A stretch of 13,247 nt of DNA from Candidatus Bathyarchaeota archaeon (GTDB lineage: Archaea; Thermoproteota; Bathyarchaeia; RBG-16-48-13; GCA-020355125), in NCBI GenBank assembly GCA_030671165.1, contig DAOVAG010000010.1:1-13247 (forward strand). The letters run 5' to 3'. The translations under genes and the position numbers were made by a program. This document shows positions 7,230 through 13,247 of the stretch, piece after piece (positions within the stretch are counted from its first letter, which is position 1; each line of letters starts with the position of its first letter). The notes below the pieces were generated by a model. That model did no database searches. It saw only the letters and a program-made list of their open reading frames with translations, and was not told the origin of the DNA.

Positions 7230-8135
7230 ATGCATTTAGTCAAATCTGGGAAAGTGAAGGATGTTTACGCTGTAAATGATAAAGAGCTAGAGTTCAAATT
7301 TTCAAACAGGATTTCAGTCTTCGATAAGATTATACCAAGCGAAATTCCAAATAAAGGAGAGACACTAGCTAGAACAAGTGCTTATTGGTTTGAACTTATC
7401 CAAAAACTTGGAATTTCAACGCACTATCTTGGTTTAACAGCTCCGAATAGAATACGTGTTAAGCGCGTTAATGTGATAAGTGATTATAGTTTATTGACCA
7501 TGAAGACTGTGAAATACCTTATCCCCTTAGAATGTATTGTTCGATATTATGTCTATGGTTCCCTTTGGGATCGAGTATCCAAGGGAATAATAAAACCAGA
7601 GAAGTTAGGATTCCTTCCTGGACATGATATTAAGATTGCTGAGAAATTACCACAACCGTTTTTTGAGGTTACTACAAAACTTGAGAAGATAGATCGAAAA
7701 TTAACTGATGAAACAGCGTTAAAAATTTCCGGTTTAACTTTGGATGAATATACTTCGATTAAAGATGTATCATTGGAAATAGATGAGATCATCAAGTCGA
7801 GTATAAAACAGAGCGGTTTACTTCATGTTGATGGTAAGAAAGAGTTCGCTTTTGATGAAGATAGAAATCTGATGGTAGTGGATACTTTTGGGACTGCTGA
7901 TGAAGATAGATTTTGGGATATAAAAGAATTTGAAGATGGAAGATATGTTGAACGGAGTAAAGAGTTTGTTAGACAGTATTATAGAAAGATTGGTTACTAC
8001 GATGAGTTGATGAAGGCAAGGGAAGACCGTGAAGCAGAACCACCTATACCCGCCTTACCAGACGACATCATTCTACAAATTAGCCAGATTTACATTGATC
8101 TTTTTGAAGATTTAACTGGGCAGAGTTTTAGGTGA
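7230..8135 (+). CDS. purC: SAICAR synthetase
   Basis: PurC joins aspartate to CAIR with ATP, giving SAICAR. The 301-residue protein shows the expected order: SGKVKDVY at 6-13, SNRISVFDKIIPSEIPNKGE at 25-44 (usual TDRISAFD.. and IPGKG), an IVRYYVYGSLW stretch (usual VVRGY..GS.W), the substrate strand FFEVTTKLE, a DGKKEFAFDEDRNL segment (usual DTKFEFG) and VDTFGTADEDRFW (usual D...TPDSSRFW), ending in QISQIYIDLFEDLTG. It is longer than the 235-240 residues of bacterial PurC and nearer to the roughly 300 seen in long forms. The start is ATG 7230 with a GAGGGA ribosome site just after the purE stop. Its last codons, AGG TGA, form the ribosome site of purB, so the two are tightly coupled. Confidence 0.94.
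   Translation: MHLVKSGKVKDVYAVNDKELEFKFSNRISVFDKIIPSEIPNKGETLARTSAYWFELIQKLGISTHYLGLTAPNRIRVKRVNVISDYSLLTMKTVKYLIPLECIVRYYVYGSLWDRVSKGIIKPEKLGFLPGHDIKIAEKLPQPFFEVTTKLEKIDRKLTDETALKISGLTLDEYTSIKDVSLEIDEIIKSSIKQSGLLHVDGKKEFAFDEDRNLMVVDTFGTADEDRFWDIKEFEDGRYVERSKEFVRQYYRKIGYYDELMKAREDREAEPPIPALPDDIILQISQIYIDLFEDLTGQSFR
8130..8135 (+). promoter_or_regulatory. purB Shine-Dalgarno built from the purC Arg-stop codons
   Basis: AGGTGA serves as the final Arg codon plus TGA stop of purC and as the ribosome site for ATG 8142, six bases downstream. It decides the purB start and indicates translational coupling. Confidence 0.75.
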
Positions 8136-8141
8136 CTAAGT

Positions 8142-9521
8142 ATGTCTTTGTTTGACTCATTTTCTCCAACGGACTATCGGTATAATGTTACGGCGTTGAA
8201 GCCTTACTTATCCGAAGCGGCATTTATTAAGTATAAAGCAAGGGTTGAAAGTTCTCTAGTTCGAGTATTAGCAGAAAGAGGTTTCTGTTCTCAAGAAGTT
8301 GCGCGTGAAGTGGAATTGGCTTCAAGAGAAATAGATGCAGAAGAAGTATATCGAGAAGATGCGCGTATTAAACATGATATTAGAGCTTTAGTCAATATAC
8401 TAAGAAATAAAGTAAGCGATGAAGCCAAACCCTTCATACATGCGATGGCAACATCGTATGATATAGTGGATACAGCCAATGCTCTAAGGTATCGAGACGC
8501 AGTAAGAGATGTGCTTCTGAAAGATATGCTTACCTTGGAGAAGATTTGGATCGATCTTGCTAGAAGAGAAAAGGACACGATTCAGATTGGTCGGACTCAT
8601 GGGCAACATGCTGAACCGATAACTTTTGGATTCGCAATAGCCCAATATATCAATAGGTGGGGGAACAGAATTTTAAAGGTAAGGGATGCCATAGATAATT
8701 TAGTCGGAAAATTTTCTGGAGCTGTAGGTGCATATAATGCTTCCTCTCTTTTCTTTGAAGACCCTGAAAGTCTCGAGAGAGAAATATTAGAATCTTTAAA
8801 TTTGAAACCAGCCGAGCTCTCAACACAGATAGTTCCTCCAGAAACCTTTACGGACTTTCTTCATTCTATCGTCTCCAGTTTTGGTGTCTTAGCAAATTAT
8901 GCAAGAGATATGAGAAATCTTCAAAGGTCAGAGATAGGAGAAGTGGGAGAACCCTATGATGAGGCGCAGGTCGGATCCTCTACAATGCCCCAGAAAAGGA
9001 ATCCTATAAATTTTGAGAATGTTGAGAGCGCTTGGAAGAAATTTATGCCCCAGATGGTAACGATGTATTTAGATCAGGTTTCAGAACATCAGCGGGATTT
9101 AACGAATTCTTTGACCCAAAGATACATTCCTGAATTGTTGGTAATTTTTACATCTTCAATCCGGAAAATGATTAGAGTCACAAAAAAACTGAGAGTTGAT
9201 ACAGTAAATATCCATAGAAATTTTCAAATGAATAGCGATATGCTCCTTGCTGAACCCTTATACATTTTACTTGCTTTTTATGGTCATCCAAATGCTCATG
9301 AACATGTACGAAACTTGACAGAGCAATCTTATAGAACTAAAAAACCTTTGTGTGATCTAATTCAGAAAGATAGTACTCTTCAACCCTATCTTACAAGATT
9401 TACTTCAGATCAGAAGAAGCTTCTTAGCAATCCATCTAATTATATTGGTATTGCATCCAAAAAAACTGAAAAAATCGCTACACTCTGGGAAAAAAGATTA
9501 TTGACCATAAACCTGATATAG
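8142..9521 (+). CDS. purB: Adenylosuccinate lyase
   Basis: PurB releases fumarate twice in purine synthesis: from SAICAR to give AICAR, and from adenylosuccinate to give AMP. The 459-residue protein belongs to the fumarase/aspartase superfamily. Visible marks are KHDIRA at 77-82, ATSYDIVDTA at 103-112, the catalytic-His segment GRTHGQHAEP at 150-159, the superfamily signature GSSTMPQKRNP at 278-288 holding the mobile-loop serine, and SEHQRDLTNS at 314-323. Length fits archaeal and bacterial PurB (430-460). It starts six bases after purC and ends with TAG. A radical SAM gene follows after 45 bases. Nothing is broken or missing. Confidence 0.96.
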   Translation: MSLFDSFSPTDYRYNVTALKPYLSEAAFIKYKARVESSLVRVLAERGFCSQEVAREVELASREIDAEEVYREDARIKHDIRALVNILRNKVSDEAKPFIHAMATSYDIVDTANALRYRDAVRDVLLKDMLTLEKIWIDLARREKDTIQIGRTHGQHAEPITFGFAIAQYINRWGNRILKVRDAIDNLVGKFSGAVGAYNASSLFFEDPESLEREILESLNLKPAELSTQIVPPETFTDFLHSIVSSFGVLANYARDMRNLQRSEIGEVGEPYDEAQVGSSTMPQKRNPINFENVESAWKKFMPQMVTMYLDQVSEHQRDLTNSLTQRYIPELLVIFTSSIRKMIRVTKKLRVDTVNIHRNFQMNSDMLLAEPLYILLAFYGHPNAHEHVRNLTEQSYRTKKPLCDLIQKDSTLQPYLTRFTSDQKKLLSNPSNYIGIASKKTEKIATLWEKRLLTINLI

Positions 9522-9566
9522 AACAATGTTAGCCTTGACTTAATATATTATGGGGGAAGTACCTCT

Positions 9567-10607
9567 TTGTTTGAAGGAAATGCTATTAGATATCTCAATG
9601 GGCTATCATCCATGTTCAACTCTAGGTTTATAACTCATAAGCCTTTTTTCCTCGCCCACGCTATCACTTATGCCTGTAACTCTAGGTGTAAAACATGTAC
9701 CTATTGGAGAATGTCTAATCAGATTGATAAGAACTTGAAAACTGAAGAGATATTTGATCTTCTAGTTAATGCTTACAACATTGGAATGCGGGGATACTAT
9801 CTTTTCGGTGGGGAACCTCTTGTCATGAAAGATATAGAAGAAATACTGAGCTTTGCTAAGAGGAAAGGGTTCATAACAACGATGAATACAAATGCATCCC
9901 TACTTAAACAAAAAGCTGAATCTTTATCTGATAACCTTGACTTTGCTTTCGTCTCATTGGATTACCCTGACACTCATCATGATTATATACGTGGGCGAAA
10001 AGGTTCATTTTATGAAGTTGTTGGAGGTATTAAGAGGCTTCAAGAACTTGGGAAAACAAGAATTACATTAGTATCAACTATAAGTAACCTAAACTTTGAT
10101 AAAATTGAGGCTATGGCACAATTTGCAGTAGATCTAGGGATCGGGATCTCTTATAATGCTGTTGAACCCACTGTGCAATCAAGTTTTGAAGAAGGACGAA
10201 CTGATTCAGTTGTTAAGAATTATGGTCTAAGTAGTTTGGAACTTCAAAAGTTCTATGAGACTCTTTTAAGACTCAAGAAGGAAAAATATCCTCTTATGGA
10301 GACAGAGCAGGTCATCAGGGATCACATCGCAAATAAACCCTTTAAATGTTACTTTCCAAAAATTTTCGTTTATGTTTCACCAGATGGAAAAATATTCTCA
10401 TGTACATATGATCACACCTATGATTTGAAAACCGGTTCCTTCGAAGATTACTTTAAGAGTAAACTATATCAAAATCATGTTAAGATGGCTGAAACCTGTA
10501 ATATTTGTCTTCGAACATGTGTGCGTATGTATTCATATACCTATGCTCTTTATCCTAGACATTTCTTCAGATTGATTAGCGATATAAAGATCTTAGCGAA
10601 ACAATAA
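9567..10607 (+). CDS. Radical SAM protein with SPASM-like C-terminal cysteines, function unknown
   Basis: The 346-residue protein has the radical SAM cluster motif CNSRCKTC (Cys37, Cys41, Cys44), the SAM-binding GGEP at 81-84, and a barrel-like middle. The C-terminal part has Cys261, Cys279 and then CNICLRTC (Cys311, 314, 318), a SPASM/twitch-like set that probably binds an auxiliary iron-sulfur cluster. The last 30 residues (ALYPRHFFRLI) are hydrophobic-basic and may contact a membrane or partner. The family includes peptide-modifying and cofactor-forming enzymes; I cannot assign a substrate. The start is TTG 9567, supported by GGGGGAAG about eight bases upstream; ATG 9612 is an alternative. 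It lies 45 bases after purB. A TATA-like TTAATATATTATG at 9540-9552 suggests it may also have its own promoter. A link to purines is only positional. Confidence 0.85.
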   Translation: MFEGNAIRYLNGLSSMFNSRFITHKPFFLAHAITYACNSRCKTCTYWRMSNQIDKNLKTEEIFDLLVNAYNIGMRGYYLFGGEPLVMKDIEEILSFAKRKGFITTMNTNASLLKQKAESLSDNLDFAFVSLDYPDTHHDYIRGRKGSFYEVVGGIKRLQELGKTRITLVSTISNLNFDKIEAMAQFAVDLGIGISYNAVEPTVQSSFEEGRTDSVVKNYGLSSLELQKFYETLLRLKKEKYPLMETEQVIRDHIANKPFKCYFPKIFVYVSPDGKIFSCTYDHTYDLKTGSFEDYFKSKLYQNHVKMAETCNICLRTCVRMYSYTYALYPRHFFRLISDIKILAKQ

Positions 10608-10766
10608 TTTAGTTTACCAATTATCGATTTATATGTCGTGTAATAATCTTACAGGGAACTATTATCGAAATTTATGGCATCTCTTTTATTACTTGAATGT
10701 TGATTTATTTTTATAAAGAATTCTCAATTTTTAGACGATTAATCTTTTCTATATTTTCTTTGGAAT
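10608..10766. terminator. Convergent intergenic region with T-rich termination signals
   Basis: The radical SAM gene (plus) and nadC (minus) converge here. Plus-strand T-runs, notably TTTATTTTT at 10704-10712, are typical archaeal terminators for the rightward unit. No convincing hairpin was seen, and no clear T-run for the leftward unit. Confidence 0.4.
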
Positions 10767-11627
10767 TTATCTATGAATATTTTTCATTCTCAAGCTTATA
10801 TCAATGGCTTGAACTGAGTGTGTTAGTGAGCCTAAAGAGAGGATATCCACTCCTGTTTTCGCATAATCTACAATGTTCTCAATCGTTATCCCTCCTGAAG
10901 CTTCAATTAGAATTTTATCTCGTATTCCTCTTCTCTTTAATTCTCTTAACGTCCTCCGAATTTCCATTGGTTCCATATTGTCAAGCATGACGATGTCTGC
11001 CCCCGCTTCAACTGCTTCTATTGCTTGAGAAGAGTTCTCCACTTCAATCTCTACCTTCTTAGTAAAACTTACCGTATCTAAAACCCTTCTTACAGCTTCA
11101 CTAATTGAGGGTATTAACTTCAAATGGTTATTCTTTATCAAGACACAATCATCAAGCCGAAATCTATGTGTATCTCCACCCCCGATCTTAACCGCTTTCT
11201 TCTCGAAGTACCTAAACCCTGGAGTTGTTTTTCTAGTTGCCGCTACTCGAATTTTTGGATTATAATTTCTTGCCAGAGAAAGCACCTGTTTTGTTGCAGT
11301 AGCGATACCACTCATCCTCATTAAAATGTTTAATGCCACTCTTTCCCCATTAAGAATACTCTTTGATGGACCTTCAATTTCAAGGACAATAGTCTGAGGT
11401 TTAACCGCTTCCCCATCGTTGATTACAATATGCGATTTACAACCTACTAACTCAAAAATGGTGGCTGCTTCATCCACTCCAGCTAGGACCCCTTCCTCTT
11501 TAAAAACAACTTCCGCTTCAGCCATCGAGTTGTCATCTATTAGAGTGTCAGTTGTGATGTCTCCAAATCCCAGATCTTCAGATAAAAATTCCTTGATTTT
11601 TTCCTCTAATAAAATCCTATTTTTCAT
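10767..11627 (-). CDS. nadC: Nicotinate-nucleotide pyrophosphorylase (quinolinate phosphoribosyltransferase)
   Basis: NadC converts quinolinate and PRPP to nicotinate mononucleotide, CO2 and pyrophosphate in NAD synthesis. The 286-residue protein shows LGFGDITTDTL at 19-29, LNGERVALNILMRMSGIAT at 92-110, the phosphate/quinolinate-binding TRKTTPG at 131-137, GGGDTHRFRLDD at 149-160, IKNNHL at 164-169, EVEN at 195-198, MLDNM at 214-218 and EASGGI at 242-247, all canonical. Length is normal. It starts at ATG 11627; GTGTGAT upstream is only a weak ribosome site, so a short or nearly leaderless mRNA is possible. nadA and nadB are not adjacent. It shares PRPP use with purine synthesis but points away from that cluster and is separately transcribed. 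Confidence 0.95.
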   Translation of the reverse strand: MKNRILLEEKIKEFLSEDLGFGDITTDTLIDDNSMAEAEVVFKEEGVLAGVDEAATIFELVGCKSHIVINDGEAVKPQTIVLEIEGPSKSILNGERVALNILMRMSGIATATKQVLSLARNYNPKIRVAATRKTTPGFRYFEKKAVKIGGGDTHRFRLDDCVLIKNNHLKLIPSISEAVRRVLDTVSFTKKVEIEVENSSQAIEAVEAGADIVMLDNMEPMEIRRTLRELKRRGIRDKILIEASGGITIENIVDYAKTGVDILSLGSLTHSVQAIDISLRMKNIHR

Positions 11628-11940
11628 GATCTAATCACACAGTTATAATAGATCCTTTGATGTTATTGTAAAACTATGATTTAATTGTTAGCTTATTAAT
11701 GAGCCTTCAATTCAATCTCTGGACATTTATAATATAAACAGAAAGTTGAAATTCTCGAATATAAGACTAAAATGACGCATTAAGCATTTATCTCAAAAAA
11801 TTCCTTTCTCATCATTAAATATCTGTCGTTGTATTTTTGTAAAGTAAAACTGAGATTAAGAGCCACTCAAGGGAAAAAATAACGTCAGTAATAATTGATT
11901 ACAAAGCCTCATATAACGTAATACTCTAGAGGGTCTCACT
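11628..11940. other. Intergenic region without recognised gene
   Basis: 313 AT-rich bases lie between nadC and rpl37e, both on the minus strand. It should hold the nadC promoter; a possible TATA-like element is AATTAAATC at about 11677-11686 (minus). Several minus-strand frames of 11-18 codons occur without ribosome sites. A perfect C-box-like ATGATGA occurs on the minus strand near 11810, but no matching D box follows, so a C/D RNA is not called. CTCTAGAG near 11923-11930 is a small palindrome just past rpl37e. Confidence 0.4.
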
Positions 11941-12138
11941 TCACAATAAGCGCCTTACTCTCCTAACTCCTCTCGTCTGCCAACTGAATCTTCGAATCTT
12001 ACTGCTTCTACCGTAACCACAAGCAGAGCATACCTTATGTCTAACATGATATGATCTCCTTCCGCATCTGCGGCAACTAATCACTCGCCTTTTATGATGC
12101 TTACCAAAGGAAGGGGTTCCTTTCACCAATGTTTTCAC
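11941..12138 (-). CDS. rpl37e: Large subunit ribosomal protein L37e
   Basis: This is a small basic zinc-ribbon protein of the 50S subunit, found in archaea and eukaryotes and absent from bacteria. The product has the family opening KGTPSFGK at 6-13, the zinc ligands CRRC (Cys22, Cys25) and CSAC (Cys37, Cys40), RRSYHVR at 27-33, SSKIRRFSWQ at 45-54 and an Arg-rich end. The longest frame starts at GTG 12138, but most family members begin right before KGTPS, so GTG 12126 is an equally likely start and would give 61 residues. In many archaea this gene follows an LSm gene; none is found in the 118 bases upstream, where only a TATA-like TTATAAAG (12203-12210, minus) is seen. Function is confident; the start is uncertain. 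Confidence 0.93.
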   Translation of the reverse strand: MKTLVKGTPSFGKHHKRRVISCRRCGRRSYHVRHKVCSACGYGRSSKIRRFSWQTRGVRRVRRLL

Positions 12139-12256
12139 TCACTTTATTAATTTCTATAAGGATTCATGTCAGAAGCAATTTTCTTCATATATAGAGCTTT
12201 CTCTTTATAATTATTTAGGACTTTAACAAAAATTTGATACGAAATAACTGTTTTTC

Positions 12257-12523
12257 CTATCTCCTTCTCCGTCCTCTCCTTCTACGGGAATCACCAGAGT
12301 TTTCTGAATCTGTCTGGACACTGGGTCGGAGTACAATCATTTTCTTCATCTTTATGCTCTGAATATATCCTGCTACTTCATTTCGAAGAGTTTTTGTTGG
12401 GATATCTATTATTTCACTGATCAGCTTTTTATTCTCTTCAAAGTCATCTACAAACTTATCCGGATACTTTTCATATAGTTTCTCAGCTATCCTCCTCACA
12501 CTGATCGCTCGCTTTTTTCCCAT
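12257..12523 (-). CDS. rps17e: Small subunit ribosomal protein S17e with Arg-rich tail
   Basis: S17e is an archaeal/eukaryotic 30S protein. The 88-residue product matches over residues 1-56: MGKKRAISVRRIAEKLYEKY, then PDKFVDDFEENKKLI and IPTKTLRNEVAGYI (usual I.SK..RN.IAGYI). Typical archaeal S17e ends about ten residues later (62-70 total). Here about 30 residues follow, ending in an acidic-polar patch (DSENSGD) and RRRRGRRRR. The DNA of this tail is purine-rich AGA/AGG repeats, so slippage expansion is plausible. ATG 12523 has GAGGG six bases upstream. It lies upstream of rpl37e on the same strand with a 118-base gap, so separate transcription is likely. Confidence 0.88.
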   Translation of the reverse strand: MGKKRAISVRRIAEKLYEKYPDKFVDDFEENKKLISEIIDIPTKTLRNEVAGYIQSIKMKKMIVLRPSVQTDSENSGDSRRRRGRRRR

Positions 12524-12811
12524 TCCAGTCCCTCTTCTCCTGCTATACCCTTTACAATATTCTTATCCAATTATCATAAATCGCTTTTTTTTCGACTCCG
12601 GATTCTCTTACAAAGGGAATAACGCATATAAATTTTCTTCTTTTTAGATAGAAATTACAAGAATTTTTCATATTACACGCCAAAAGGATTCAGTTTTATT
12701 CAATAGGATGAGATCTCACCCAATCTATTATGTTAAACTTTAATCATATAAACAATAATCTCTCTGGATATATCTTGTATTTGTATAGTCTATATACTTT
12801 TTCTTATAATC
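12524..12811. other. Divergent intergenic region rps17e / thermosome, no gene seen
   Basis: This AT-rich region holds the outward promoters. It contains one perfect 10-base palindrome, TGAGATCTCA at 12709-12718, lying about 105 bases upstream of the thermosome TATA box. No open frame of note and no tRNA-like structure were recognised. Confidence 0.45.
12571..12582 (-). promoter_or_regulatory. Candidate rps17e promoter (TATA-like)
   Basis: Minus strand reads GATTTATGATAA after an A-rich block that could act as the BRE. A start site about 25 bases downstream would fall near 12550, giving a leader of about 27 bases with the GAGGG site inside it. Confidence 0.4.
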
Positions 12812-12854
12812 AAAAAGATTTTTATATCTATTAATCGTTTGACTCGAGATAGGT
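12812..12854 (+). promoter_or_regulatory. Thermosome promoter and ribosome site
   Basis: A BRE-like AAAAAGA (12812-12818) precedes the TATA box TTTTATAT at 12820-12827. The expected start site is near 12849, followed closely by AGGTAAT at 12851 as a weak ribosome site for ATG 12862. The leader would be only about 13 bases. Confidence 0.6.
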
Positions 12855-12861
12855 AATAAAT

Positions 12862-13247
12862 ATGGCACAATTGATTCCCGCTTCGGTTGGCGGGCAACCG
12901 GTTTTAATTTTGAGGGAAGGAAGTAGTAGGAGTAGGGGTAAGGAAGCTCAGAGGAATAATATTCAGGCTGCTAAGGTTGTTGCGAATGTTGTAAAGTCGG
13001 CGTTGGGGCCGAAGGGTATGGATAAGATGCTTGTTGATTCTTTGGGTGATGCTACGATTACGAGTGATGGTGCGACTATTTTGAAGGAGATGGATATTCA
13101 GCACCCAACAGCTAAGATGATGGTTGAGGTGGCGAAGACTACTGATGATGAGGTTGGGGATGGTACTACGTCTGTTGTTGTGTTTACGGGGCGATTGTTG
13201 GAGAAGGCTGAGGATTTGTTGGATAAGAATGTTCATCCGACGATTAT
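12862..13247 (+). CDS. Thermosome (group II chaperonin) subunit, N-terminal part
   Basis: Thermosomes are ATP-driven double-ring chaperonins that fold cytosolic proteins. The visible 128 residues start [20 protein letters not shown] and include the equatorial-domain ATP motifs: [36 protein letters not shown] and the catalytic [13 protein letters not shown]. The C-terminal three quarters lie beyond the window. ATG 12862 gives the normal N-terminus. Codon use is unusual: by hand count only about 14 of 128 codons end in A or C, and most of those are in the first 28; the rest end in G or T. As a result the antisense strand is open from 13236 to 12904 by accident. Strong expression selection or acquisition from a different genome could explain it. 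Which of the alpha/beta/gamma paralogues it is cannot be told. Confidence 0.96.
   Translation, partial: MAQLIPASVGGQPVLILREGSSRSRGKEAQRNNIQAAKVVANVVKSALGPKGMDKMLVDSLGDATITSDGATILKEMDIQHPTAKMMVEVAKTTDDEVGDGTTSVVVFTGRLLEKAEDLLDKNVHPTI

Noticed and set aside
8291..8578. 95-codon minus-strand frame
   Set aside because: Antisense to purB, Ser/Ile-rich shadow composition.
11800..11830. C-box-like ATGATGA suggesting a C/D guide RNA
   Set aside because: No CTGA D box or D'/C' pair at proper spacing was found on that strand.
12160..12290. 44-codon minus-strand frame between rps17e and rpl37e ending ...MNPYRN
   Set aside because: AAGGAG precedes it at the end of rps17e, but there is no ATG, GTG or TTG at a usable distance; the only ATG gives 13 codons. 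It does not look like LSm, the gene usually found before rpl37e.
12709..12718. Palindrome TGAGATCTCA as heat-shock operator
   Set aside because: It is a single copy about 105 bases upstream of the TATA box, outside the usual position for archaeal repressor sites; noted only as sequence.
12904..13236. 110-codon open frame on the minus strand
   Set aside because: It is antisense to the clear thermosome frame and is open only because that gene avoids TTA, CTA and TCA codons.

Overview
The window is low-GC archaeal DNA. It carries a group II chaperonin (thermosome), the archaeal/eukaryotic-type ribosomal proteins S17e and L37e, and TATA-like boxes, alongside Shine-Dalgarno starts. The chaperonin and S17e sequences look most like TACK-group archaea (Bathyarchaeia-like), but that placement is an impression that I could not test.

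About 80% of the window is a divergent de novo purine cluster. On the minus strand, reading leftward from about 6362, are a PurS-PurS-PurL fusion, purQ, purM and purD; purD runs off the left edge a few residues before its expected end. On the plus strand, from 6733, are purE, purC, purB and a radical SAM gene of unknown function. The two arms are separated by a 370-base AT-rich region with two operator-like dyads 30 bases apart. Together the genes cover phosphoribosylamine to GAR (PurD), FGAR to FGAM (PurS/L/Q), FGAM to AIR (PurM), AIR to CAIR (PurE), CAIR to SAICAR (PurC) and SAICAR to AICAR (PurB). PurF, the GAR transformylase and the last two steps to IMP are not in the window.

The most striking point is in purL. 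The gene is open for 1000 codon positions except for one in-frame TAA at 4827-4829. It sits exactly where the conserved Gly-Glu-Met-Ala motif should have GAA, and it is followed directly by ATG. It may be a real split gene with stop/start coupling, a recoded stop, a fresh null mutation or a sequence error. Several enzymes are also atypical: PurE has the class II (CO2-using, animal-type) signature and no PurK is present; PurQ has lost the Glu of its Cys-His-Glu triad; PurM has ITGHG for ITGGG; PurD lacks the usual Gly-Arg-Glu-His N-terminal motif.

The right end holds nadC, rpl37e and rps17e on the minus strand and the first 128 codons of a thermosome gene on the plus strand. The thermosome gene has a strongly G/T-ending codon pattern unlike its neighbours. 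I found no tRNA, rRNA, CRISPR array or insertion sequence.
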